A DNA stretch of 11,946 bases. Origin: Clostridia bacterium (GTDB lineage Bacteria > Bacillota > Clostridia > Oscillospirales > CAG-272). The notes beneath the pieces are model-generated. The model searched no databases. It saw only the letters and a program-made list of their open reading frames with translations, and was not told the origin of the DNA. The translations under genes and the position numbers were made by a program. Each line of letters starts with the position of its first letter. Position 1 is the first letter of the stretch. Where the stretch lies: contig JAFTKV010000268.1 in NCBI GenBank assembly GCA_017453085.1, positions 1-11,946 of the forward strand. Direction: 5' to 3'. Positions 1 to 6,900 of the stretch are shown here, in pieces.

Positions 1-60
1 AAACTTCGGCGTTTGAGATGGTTTTCCCCTCCCCTCGGTACTGCAACGGACTTTGTTATA

Positions 61-250
61 CGCAGGGGAACTTTTTGAAAAAAGTTCCCCCGGAACTCCC
101 CCAAAACTTCTGAAAAAGGCGGCAAATACTTGCCGCCTGACAGATTTAGTGATGGTTTTGCCAAAACCTATCCTGCCACGCAAGTATTTGCGTGGCTTTT
201 TCAAAGTTCTTGAAGGGATCGTAAGGGGAACTTCTTTCAAGAAGTTCCCC
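61..250. repeat. Modular palindromic repeat element, copy 1
   Basis: The element is an imperfect inverted repeat made of four hairpins. Hairpin A (65-90) pairs GGGGAACTTTTT with its complement. B (118-137) has an 8-bp stem with loop ATAC. C (175-196) has a 9-bp stem with loop GTAT. D (225-250) starts GGGGAACTTCTT. Reverse-complementing the right arm (C, spacer, D) gives the same order as the left arm (A, spacer, B), with shared spacer words AACTT and TGAAAAAG and shared B/C core CAAATACTTG. The centre (138-174) is unique and contains a small GGTTTTGCCAAAACC hairpin. TTATA occurs on both flanks (56-60 and 251-255), which could be a target duplication or chance. No coding capacity is seen. It resembles a MITE or BIME-type element; the family is not recognised. 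Bases 1-60 show nothing else. Confidence 0.8.
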
Positions 251-262
251 TTATAAAAATGA

Positions 263-949
263 TTATTTCAAAAATTCAATTGTTCGTTCCACGCTGGTGG
301 CGGCGTTGCCAAGGGGCTCGTCCTGGTAGCGATAATCGAAGGATCTGCAGAAACGGGAGACCTCGTCGGAAAGATCCTCCAGCTTGTTTGCGTAGAGCGC
401 AGCTGCCGCCGCGCAAAGATCGGGTGCCAGCTTTTTGCCCGCTTCCTTCTTGGCGACCTCGCAGATGTCGGCGAAATGCCGTCCGCACAAAAAGGGTTGA
501 GAGGCGAACTTCTTGCGGAAATCGAAGTCCTGCGCCCACATGTAGGCCGCGTTGGCCAGCATCCGATAGTAGTTGTTGTTCACTCGGGTGCAAACGTAGC
601 AGGTGGAGTTGAGCTCGCGGATCCGAGCCGCCGCCTTTTCGGGGGACTTGATTACGCCCTTCTTCATCATGTCATCCTTCAGCTCGTTCAGATGGCTCTC
701 CAGCATCAGTGCCAGCGGAAGTCGCTTGCCGTGACGGAGCATCTTCGAGAAATGATTGGGGCAAAAGCCCAGCTTATTGGTCTGAATGCGGACGTCGGGC
801 TCCATCATGGACGCGCCCAGGATCAGATCCAGCTCGTCGCTCTCCAGCTTTGCCGCCAGCGCGCAGAAGGGACAGCCTTGCTCGCTGCCTTCCTCCATTC
901 CCGCCTCAAACACTTCATTGATCGGTATCGTATAAATCGTCTCTGCCAT
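263..949 (-). CDS. DUF6062 family protein (unknown function, Cys/His motifs)
   Basis: The 228-residue product begins MAETIYTIPINEVFEAG, which matches the usual N-terminus of DUF6062 proteins. It carries the family segment ILGASMMEPDVRIQTNKLGF near residues 43-62. Cysteines and histidines form two evenly spaced sets: C26xxC29 with C63xxH66, and C117xxC120 with C155xxH158. The second pair follows the first by 33-34 residues in each set, so the protein may be an internal duplication with two metal sites. That is inference, since no structure is known to me. No signal peptide or membrane segment is seen, so it is probably cytosolic. The frame stays open upstream to 1147, but that stretch is palindromic repeat DNA, so the start at 949 is chosen by family similarity. 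No good Shine-Dalgarno lies at the normal distance, because the repeat reaches within 7 bases of the start. The gene may be read from the upstream nucleotidyltransferase promoter. Its function is unknown. Confidence 0.85.
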   Translation of the reverse strand: MAETIYTIPINEVFEAGMEEGSEQGCPFCALAAKLESDELDLILGASMMEPDVRIQTNKLGFCPNHFSKMLRHGKRLPLALMLESHLNELKDDMMKKGVIKSPEKAAARIRELNSTCYVCTRVNNNYYRMLANAAYMWAQDFDFRKKFASQPFLCGRHFADICEVAKKEAGKKLAPDLCAAAAALYANKLEDLSDEVSRFCRSFDYRYQDEPLGNAATSVERTIEFLK

Positions 950-954
950 GGTTT

Positions 955-1182
955 TACGCAGGAACCCTTTTGAAAAAGGGTTCCCGCACCCTCCTAAAAC
1001 TTTTCTTAATGGCGACAAATACTTGTCGCCACAATGTGTATTATAACTTCTCCTGCCCGACGAGTATTCGTCGGGCTTTTCAGAAGTTTTTGAAGATTCC
1101 CAAGAAACCTGAGTTTGCCGCAGGCGAACTCCTACGTAATTCGGCAAAGCCGAATTACAGTTTTTGTCAAAAAGTTTCTTGG
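955..1182. repeat. Modular palindromic repeat element, copy 2 (interrupted)
   Basis: This is a diverged copy of the element at 61-250, beginning with the same TACGCAGG. Hairpin A' (961-984) pairs GGAACCCTTTT with AAAAGGGTTCC. B' (1011-1030) keeps loop ATAC but has A-T where copy 1 has G-C at the fifth stem pair. C' (1055-1076) keeps loop GTAT with a different stem, again fully paired. D' is split: CCAAGAAAC at 1100-1108 pairs with GTTTCTTGG at 1174-1182, and TTTTT/AAAAA (1161-1165, 1169-1173) completes the stem once 1109-1160 is removed. The base changes that preserve pairing suggest the hairpins matter as structure. The 24-nt centre (1031-1054) holds a TATAAT on the minus strand without a matching -35. 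Confidence 0.78.
1109..1160. repeat. 52-bp insert with hairpins, inside hairpin D' of repeat copy 2
   Basis: Removing this stretch restores a perfect stem of CCAAGAAAC plus TTTTT with a gtc loop, so it looks like an insertion into the fourth hairpin of the surrounding element. It contains two hairpins of its own. One is at 1113-1129 (7 bp, one G-T pair). The other is at 1136-1158, where GTAATTCGGC pairs perfectly with GCCGAATTAC around an AAA loop. It starts with CTG and ends with CAG. Insertion is inferred from the reconstructed symmetry only. Confidence 0.6.
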
Positions 1183-1190
1183 TGGGGAGT

Positions 1191-1262
1191 CGTTCGCGGA
1201 AGCGGACGGCGTGGGGCGAAGCCCCGGAGTATTTTAGAGCGCGACTCCGTTGCGCTCTAAAA
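1191..1262. repeat. Three consecutive hairpins at the 3' end of the nucleotidyltransferase gene
   Basis: Three further inverted repeats follow. 1191-1208 has a 7-bp stem with one G-T pair and a GGAA loop. 1213-1225 pairs GGGGC with GCCCC around GAA. 1232-1262 pairs TTTTAGAGCGC with GCGCTCTAAAA over a 9-base loop. The last one covers the stop codon and the final eight codons of the leftward nucleotidyltransferase gene. None is followed by a clear U-run in the leftward transcript, so an intrinsic terminator is not well supported, although the hairpins could protect the mRNA 3' end. Confidence 0.65.
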
Positions 1263-2448
1263 GTTCTCGAGCCGTAACTACCGAATCCACGCCGGTGGCG
1301 TTTTTGACAGGGGCGAATTCCTGTTCTCGGACCACCTCGTAAGCCAGGCAGGAGTCCATCATGTGGATCATATCCAGAATCAGCGACTCGAACTTGTAGC
1401 CGTTGGGCGCATCGGGTTTGATGAGATTGCCGTCCTCGTCGATGTGCGGGATCTTTTTCTCGGCCATGTGGATCTGCATCTTTCGCTCGGCGATGTCGGT
1501 GAGGCGATCGATGCGGAAGAGATAGTTGAGAATTACGCCAAAGCGGTAGAGCAGCTCACCCCGATCGTCTCGCAGGGTGATCATATCGTCGGTCATTTCG
1601 TAATATTCCACGATGGAGGGCTTGCCGTCCTCCAGACAAAGCACGCCCAGCTTTTCGGTAGGGAAGGCCTTGGAGACCACCTTCGCGCCGCAGTCGCAGC
1701 CCGAGAGGATGGTCGCCCCCACGAAATCGGGGGAGCAGATCCGCTGGCAGACGTTATCCACCGCAAAGGCGTTGAGCCATTCCACGCCCTGCGCCCGCAT
1801 TTCGGCAAGACAACCGCTCTTCTCCAGAGAGGAGAACCAGCCGCCGTTGCCGTTGGGAGAGAGAGCCAGACGGTCGGGGGCCTCCAGATAGAGGTCGCCC
1901 TCAAAAGAGACGGCGGGAGCCATCTCCTGCACGAAGAAGCGGACATTTTCCTTGCCGTAGCCGAAATAATCCATCTCTTCGAAGAAAGCAACGGTGTCGT
2001 TGTTGTTCTTGTCGCTGGTCATGATATACAGAGGGATAGGGCATCCGGCCATATCGGTGACCTGTTGCAGATTGCGGATCAAACACTCGAAAATGTACAG
2101 CGGACGGGTAACGCCGATGTTGTAGGTGCCCTTGGGCTTATCCCAGCCAAGTCGAGTGCCCTGACCGCCTGCCAGCAGGACGGCCGCAACCTTACCCGCA
2201 CGGATGGCAGTAAGTCCGACGTCGGTGTAGGTGGCGCGATGCGCTTCGATCTCGGCAAGCTCGGTTGCCCCCAGCGGAGCCAGCACGCCCCGTTGATCCG
2301 AGTGATCCTCGCCGATCAACGAAAGCAGACTCCAATCCACCCGTTCCAGCTGCGCCGCCAGACGGGACTTGGCGTCTTCGGGGAGAGCGTCGTAATGACG
2401 AAGGAGCTTTTCCTGTCCGTGCTCCAATAGCAAATTTCTGATATTCAT
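1234..2448 (-). CDS. UDPGP-family uridylyltransferase (UAP1/UTP-sugar-1-P type)
   Basis: The 404-residue cytosolic enzyme should transfer UMP from UTP to a sugar 1-phosphate (GlcNAc-1-P, GalNAc-1-P or Glc-1-P), giving a UDP-sugar for cell envelope or glycan synthesis. The nucleotide-binding signature LLAGGQGTRLGWDKPKG lies at 91-107. Further UAP-like motifs are SPNGNGG (197-203), AVDN (229-232), EYYEM (281-285), NGYKFESLILDM (349-360) and EFAPVKNATG (377-386). The length is slightly short for eukaryotic UAP1 but normal for bacterial UDPGP type 1 members. The start at 2448 has AGGAG six bases upstream (2455-2459). The last eight residues, LERNGVAL, are encoded inside the palindrome at 1232-1262, so the C-terminus may have been shaped by a repeat. 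DUF6062 lies 284 bp downstream on the same strand. Which sugar it uses cannot be read from the sequence. Confidence 0.9.
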   Translation of the reverse strand: MNIRNLLLEHGQEKLLRHYDALPEDAKSRLAAQLERVDWSLLSLIGEDHSDQRGVLAPLGATELAEIEAHRATYTDVGLTAIRAGKVAAVLLAGGQGTRLGWDKPKGTYNIGVTRPLYIFECLIRNLQQVTDMAGCPIPLYIMTSDKNNNDTVAFFEEMDYFGYGKENVRFFVQEMAPAVSFEGDLYLEAPDRLALSPNGNGGWFSSLEKSGCLAEMRAQGVEWLNAFAVDNVCQRICSPDFVGATILSGCDCGAKVVSKAFPTEKLGVLCLEDGKPSIVEYYEMTDDMITLRDDRGELLYRFGVILNYLFRIDRLTDIAERKMQIHMAEKKIPHIDEDGNLIKPDAPNGYKFESLILDMIHMMDSCLAYEVVREQEFAPVKNATGVDSVVTARELLERNGVAL

Positions 2449-2495
2449 ACCTGACTCCTGCTCGCCGCGATCTGCGGCATTTTTTCTTACCTATT

Positions 2496-2524
2496 ATTAT
2501 ATCACAGAAATCCGCGATTGTAAA
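2496..2524 (-). promoter_or_regulatory. Sigma-A promoter of the uridylyltransferase gene
   Basis: Read leftward, TTTACA (2519-2524), a 17-nt spacer and TATAAT (2496-2501) form a strong promoter with an extended -10 (TGATATAAT). Transcription should begin near 2489, giving a leader of about 41 nt. That leader contains a GCCGC/GCGGC hairpin (2464-2478) just upstream of the AGGAG site. Confidence 0.85.
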
Positions 2525-2569
2525 CCCTATTTTGCAAATAAAGGTGGAATCCGAAGGTGAGAGGGTTTA
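2521..2569. repeat. Short inverted repeat spanning -35 and upstream gene end
   Basis: TAAACCCT (2521-2528) and AGGGTTTA (2562-2569) are perfect inverted copies 33 bp apart. One arm overlaps the -35 box of the uridylyltransferase promoter, and the other overlaps the stop codon of the upstream regulator gene. It could be a weak transcript hairpin, an operator, or chance. Confidence 0.4.
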
Positions 2570-3151
2570 ACTCTGACGAGCAGCCAACAGAGCGCCCGGA
2601 ACGCCGCAGGGAGCACCGGCAAAGCAAGCGGCCAGCACGTCGGCGACGTCGTCCGATCCTGTGCCGAGTACGGCGGGGAGGGGCAGGGAAGTGCGATCAG
2701 CGCGATTGGTAGTTAGATCGTCCGCAGGTTCGTTGTCGGGGGAGATCGGTAATTCGCCTGCAGAGAGGTCAACGATGCCGAATCTGCGCAGCACTTCATC
2801 GGGAACAGGCTCTCTGGAGACGATCCGGCGTCGAATGCGGTAAACGGTGTCGCGGCTGATATTCATTTCCAGGGCGGTTGCCTCCATCGTCAGCCCGTAG
2901 ATGTAGCGATAGGCGAGATACAGCCGCTCGTCGGCGTACTGCAGTGCCTCTCTGGGGGAGAGAACGCCCTCCCCGTAATGCGCGAGGAGACGCTCGGCGG
3001 CGTGTATGTTTCGTTCAATGCGGCGGATCGCCTCTTCCAAAGACGGTCTGCGGACGGAATTTTCGGAGAGTGATGCCATCTCGTCCCGGTATAACTCCAG
3101 AACGCGGCGGTCGATGCGGTATTTTTCAAACAGATTGAGCCATGTGATCAT
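2567..3151 (-). CDS. Small HTH protein, sigma region 4 / ArpU-like, SOS-controlled
   Basis: The 194-residue protein has a charged helical N-terminal part (1-80). A helix-turn-helix-like segment follows near 86-110 (GLTMEATALEMNISRDTVYR), of the type seen in sigma factor region 4 and in phage ArpU/RinA-like transcription regulators. A DNA-binding role is therefore likely but not proven. Residues 130-194 are rich in Ala, Asp, Pro and Gly, and I recognise nothing there. The ATG at 3151 is preferred because AGGAAG (3161-3166) lies nine bases upstream; a TTG two codons earlier would be too close to it. The gene is read away from the solute-binding-protein operon, with a consensus promoter and a LexA-type box at the transcription start, so it should be induced by DNA damage. 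It may be a domesticated phage regulator; no other phage gene is visible. Confidence 0.7.
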   Translation of the reverse strand: MITWLNLFEKYRIDRRVLELYRDEMASLSENSVRRPSLEEAIRRIERNIHAAERLLAHYGEGVLSPREALQYADERLYLAYRYIYGLTMEATALEMNISRDTVYRIRRRIVSREPVPDEVLRRFGIVDLSAGELPISPDNEPADDLTTNRADRTSLPLPAVLGTGSDDVADVLAACFAGAPCGVPGALLAARQS

Positions 3152-3210
3152 AGGCAAATGCTTCCTTTCTTTTCATTCACGAGTTGCGGTCTATCTAAAC
3201 GGAGAAATTG

Positions 3211-3224
3211 CGAACAAATGTTCT
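3211..3224. promoter_or_regulatory. Putative LexA (DinR) SOS box
   Basis: CGAACAAATGTTCT has the full GAAC-N4-GTTC core and matches the Bacillota SOS consensus CGAACRNRYGTTCG/YC at nearly every position. It lies at about +4 to +17 of the predicted leftward transcript, where a bound LexA would block initiation or early elongation from the regulator promoter. Confidence 0.75.
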
Positions 3225-3234
3225 TGTTACTGGT

Positions 3235-3263
3235 ATTATAACATAGCGAAATCGTCTTGTCAA
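3235..3263 (-). promoter_or_regulatory. Consensus sigma-A promoter of the HTH regulator gene
   Basis: Read leftward, TTGACA (3258-3263), a 17-nt spacer and TATAAT (3235-3240) match the consensus exactly. The -10 is also extended (TGTTATAAT). The predicted start is near 3228. A promoter this strong would normally need repression, consistent with the SOS box immediately downstream. Confidence 0.9.
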
Positions 3264-3293
3264 TAGGGTTTTGAAATTTTTGGATTTTGGAAT

Positions 3294-3323
3294 ATCGTCA
3301 AATTTTTAGGAAAAATCGTCAAA
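3294..3323. repeat. Direct repeats ATCGTCAAA, 21 bp apart
   Basis: ATCGTCAAA occurs at 3294-3302 and 3315-3323, spaced by two helical turns. A shorter ATCGTC lies at 3251-3256, inside the spacer of the leftward promoter, 43 bp from the first copy. The regular spacing on one DNA face upstream of the regulator promoter fits a multimeric activator or repressor site, possibly autoregulation. Confidence 0.4.
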
Positions 3324-3341
3324 AGCAGCAAAAAATCTCCC

Positions 3342-3402
3342 TTTTGTGCAAGTTTTGTGCAAATTGCGAGGGTGTAGAAAATCTGACCCCAAAATTGTGC
3401 AA
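3342..3402. repeat. Three TTGTGCAA direct repeats
   Basis: TTTTGTGCAA occurs at 3342-3351 and 3353-3362, 11 bp apart. TTGTGCAA occurs again at 3395-3402. They could be protein-binding iterations or chance in AT-rich DNA. Confidence 0.4.
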
Positions 3403-3719
3403 AATGTACAACGGTTTTGAGGCGTATACTCGTCGTCCGTTTTGAAAGAAAAAGGTAAGCGAAATTTACATAACTTGCTTTGCAAACGAATTTCATTATT
3501 AAAACGGCTCGTAGTGCCTAAAGATTGCAAAAAAATCAATAAATCGGACATGGATTGTTCAATATCAAGAGAATGCAAGTAAATAAAAATTACCCAACCG
3601 TTCATATTTTTGTCGCCGATATAAGATACACTCCGCGCCGTGTGAATGAGGATTCGGAAAATCGGATTATTTTGCTTGCAAATTTGGTTTTTCGGCGTTT
3701 TTTTCCTTATATATATCTA

Positions 3720-3748
3720 TTGACAACTTTTTGCCGTTGTGGTAAGAT
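3720..3748 (+). promoter_or_regulatory. Sigma-A promoter of the solute-binding-protein operon
   Basis: TTGACA (3720-3725), a 17-nt spacer and TAAGAT (3743-3748) form a strong rightward promoter preceded by T- and TA-rich DNA. Transcription should start near 3755. A perfect GCGCCGGCGC palindrome (3764-3773) lies about 10 bases after the start and could be an operator. Confidence 0.82.
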
Positions 3749-3754
3749 AGGAGC

Positions 3755-3989
3755 AGTGAAACAGCGCCGGCGCAACTTCCAGAGCCATTGCCGGGCTGTT
3801 TTGTCGCCTTCTCGGTGAGAAGCTGCATTGCAGTGTTTGCAACTGCGCAGAACCATCCCGTCGGCGGGAATTGCGGTGGATTTGGGCGCCCCGCGTTTTC
3901 TGCTGCAGTTATCACTGCGGCAAAGGCTCGCTGCTGCCATATGGCAATGCGGCACACCAAGTTTCATTTTTTACAGGAGGAAAAGGCAA
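3755..3989 (+). promoter_or_regulatory. Long hairpin-rich 5' leader of the operon
   Basis: The roughly 235-nt untranslated leader is GC-richer than the upstream DNA and contains several hairpins. These are CTTCTC-ggt-GAGAAG (3808-3822); a 9-bp stem with a 3-nt bulge (3823-3850); TCCCG-tcgg-CGGGA (3856-3869); a 9-bp stem with one T-G pair and loop TATC (3901-3922); and a bulged stem around TGCCATATGGCA (3930-3953). Two of them share the core GCAGT-loop-ACTGCG. No intrinsic terminator and no known riboswitch class is recognised. The AGGAGG of the first gene (3975-3980) follows the last hairpin, so folding could affect translation. The reading frame of the first gene stays open through part of the leader, but nothing protein-like is seen there. 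Confidence 0.55.
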
Positions 3990-6900
3990 ATGATCCAAAC
4001 CAAAGCGACCAGATTTCTGGCAGGCGCACTGGCTGCGCTGATGCTGGTTGTGCCCGGCGGACTGAGTGCATCGGCCGATTCGGAAGAGTCCGGCTCCGGT
4101 ACCACTGATTCTTGGGAGACTCCCTCCCTTGCAGATCTGCTGAACACGATCACCTACGAGGAATATCTGGCCAAAAACCAGCATACGGCTGCGGGTAAAG
4201 AAACGATTACCCTGTCCGGCGCTGAAATTTTGAATTACAACACTTCGTTGACCAACGCAAAAGGCGTTACTGCCGTGAAGGTCAACGACAAGGATGCCCT
4301 CTATCTGCCTTCAGAGGGTGCTGTAGGTTGGACTCTGAACAACGTGCCTGCCGGCAAATATATGCTCAAAGTTATTTACTCGGCAGTCGACAACGAGGAT
4401 TCCAAGACTACTTCCATCGAGCGTACGCTCTACATCAACCAGTCGGTTCCTTTTTATGAGGCCCGCTTCCTGACGCTTTCCAAATCCTGGAAAGACGTTG
4501 AGGATTCCTTCCAGCACTGGGAGGGCAAGCCTCTGTACCGTTACATCAAGGACGGTCAGATCGTATATCAGTTCACCGATGAAGACGGTAACGTATACGA
4601 GCTGGGCATCGGCGAATCCGGTGAAAACAAGGGTAAGATGATCTTCAACAAGATCGGCACCGTCGATCAGAGCAAGATCAAGGGCGCTGAGCGGTATCCC
4701 GTTTACAGCACCGACATCAATGGCAACGAGATCAAGTCCGATAAGGAGCTGATCACCATTGGCGAGGTGGATTACCCCATGAATCCCGAGCAGAAGATGG
4801 GCATCGGTGAGATCCGCGAGTACATCGCTACCGACTCCACCGGTTACTACGTAGACCCCATGCAGTTCGTTCTGCAGGAGGGCACCAACACCATCCAGCT
4901 GGAAGCACAGCGTGAGGATATGGTGATCTACGCCATCGAGCTGTCCCCCGTCAAGCAGTATATGTCCTACAAGGACTACGTTGCATACTGCAAGAAGACC
5001 TACGGCGCTACCGAGATCAAGGACGGCACCACCGTAAAGGTACAGGCAGAGTACGCTGCGGCTACCTCTGAAAACACGCTGGCTCCTTACAGCGACCGTA
5101 CCTCTTATATTAACGAGCCTCAGGACGCATCCGCTCTGCTGCTGAACTCCATCGGCGGCGAAGGCGGTGAAAAATGGCAGAACGTCGGCCAGTGGGTTCG
5201 TTACTCGGTAACCGTTCCCAAGTCCGGCTTCTATCAGGTCTCGCTCCGTTTCCGTCAGGGCATCCTGGAAGGTACCTTCTCCTCCCGTACCCTGAGAGTG
5301 GCAACCGCCAGCGAGATCGCTAAGGGCGAGCCTGCAAAGGTTCCCTTCTACGAAGCACAGTTCCTCCAGTTCAACTACGGTGACGACTGGCAGGTAGAGT
5401 CGCTGAACAGCGGCTCCGAGGATACGTACTTGCTCTATCTGGAAGAGGGCGAGAACCATCTGGAATTTGAAGCTTCTCTGGGTAACATGGCAGACATCCT
5501 CCGTCAGGTTGAATCTGCAATGGACACCATCAACTCCGTTTATATCAAGATCCGAATGATCACCGGTACCGATCCCGACTCTAACGTGGACTACGGCTTC
5601 TATCGGATCATGCCCGATGATATCGACGAGCTGCAGCAGCAGAGAAAGGTTCTTCTGCAGGTTGCAGAGGACTTTGAAAAGCAGACGGGTACCACCGGTT
5701 CCCACGCCAAGACGCTGGAAACGGTCGCTACTCTGCTGGAGCGTATGAAGAAGGAAGATAAGATCGCTTCCAACCTGGATAACCTGAAGGAAAACCTGGG
5801 TACTCTGGGTACTTGGCTCCAGAACTCCAAGAACCAGCCTCTGGAGATCGACTACGTGCTGGTCGGCTCCGTTGGTGCAGAGCTGCCCGAGGCAACCGAC
5901 AGCTTCTGGCAGACCATCAAGTTCGAGGTTTCTCAGTTTATCCGTTCCTTCACCGCTGACTACAACTCGCTGGGCTCTACCGAGGTAGTTGACGATGAGA
6001 ACGTGATCCAGGTGTGGACTACCCTGGCCCGTGACCAGGCACAGATCATCCGTAACCTGATCAACTCCGACTTTAATAAGAACAATCCCGGTATTTCCGT
6101 TGAGCTGAAGCTGGTTGCAGGCGGCTCGCTGCTGCCCTCCATCCTGGCAGGCGTCGGTCCCGACGTTTCCATGGGTCACGGTACCGGTGACGTTATCAAC
6201 TGGGCAATCCGTTCGGCAATTCAGGAGCTGAACGATATGGAAGGCATCGAAGAGCTGGTAGGCGATTACGATCCCATGAAGGGCTTCTCCGGCTGCCACT
6301 ACAATGCTACCACCGGTGAATGGGAAGGCGCATGGTTCACCTACGCCGCACTCCAGCCCCTGACCCTGTTTGCAGAATATGCGGACGAGTCCAAGGAGCC
6401 CGAGGCGATCCTGTACGGTCTGCCCGAGACCCAGTCCTTCTCCATGATGTTCTACCGTGCGGACATCTTCAAGGAATTGGGCATCGCCGTTCCCGAAACC
6501 TGGGACGACCTGATCGCCATCCTGCCCGTGCTCCAGAACAACAACATGCAGGTTGCACTTCCCAGCCAGCTGGGCGGCCTGAACCTGTTCCTGTATCAGA
6601 TGGGCGGCGACCTGTATGCCGACAACGGCCAGATCGTCAGCTTCGAGGATAACACCACTCTGACGGCGTTCGAGTATATGTGCGAGTTCTTCTCTCAGTA
6701 CAGATGCCCCTACACCTATGACTTCTCCAACCGTTTCCGTACCGGCGAGATCCCGCTGGGTATCATGGACTACACCACCTACACGCAGCTGTCCATCTAC
6801 GCAACCGAGATCAAGGGTCTGTGGGAATTCGTACCGCTGCCCGGTTGGCAGTCGGTTGACCCCGAGACCGGCATTACCTCCATCGACAACACCTCTATGG

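Larger units (their letters stand above)
3264..3719. other. AT-rich intergenic region between divergent promoters
   Basis: No convincing gene, RNA gene or terminator is seen in these 456 bases, which are clearly more AT-rich than both flanks. Short frames on either strand lack ribosome binding sites and recognisable protein sequence. The region holds short direct repeats (listed separately) and many TGCAA words, including TTGC-ttt-GCAA (3475-3485) and TTTGC-tt-GCAAA (3671-3682). T-runs before 3720 could act as an UP element for the rightward promoter. Confidence 0.6.

Noticed and set aside
225..250. Hairpin just after the DUF6062 stop as an intrinsic terminator
   Set aside because: No U-run follows it in the leftward transcript, and it is an integral part of the repeat element.
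950..1147. N-terminal extension of DUF6062 by 66 codons
   Set aside because: The extension is translated palindromic repeat DNA; the family N-terminus begins at 949.
61..1262. CRISPR-like array
   Set aside because: There are only two diverged copies with unlike spacing, and the units are palindromic modules rather than identical direct repeats with uniform spacers.
1363..2430. Open frame of 355 codons antisense to the uridylyltransferase gene
   Set aside because: The minus strand carries clear UAP motifs and a promoter; the plus frame has no recognisable feature.
3260..3605. Two short overlapping minus-strand frames (78 and 99 codons) in the AT-rich intergenic region
   Set aside because: No ribosome binding site and no recognisable family; they lie upstream of the regulator promoter and overlap each other.
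3828..3989. N-terminal extension of the solute-binding protein in frame through the leader
   Set aside because: The extension would bury the signal peptide, has no ribosome binding site, and covers hairpin-forming leader sequence; AGGAGG marks the ATG at 3990.
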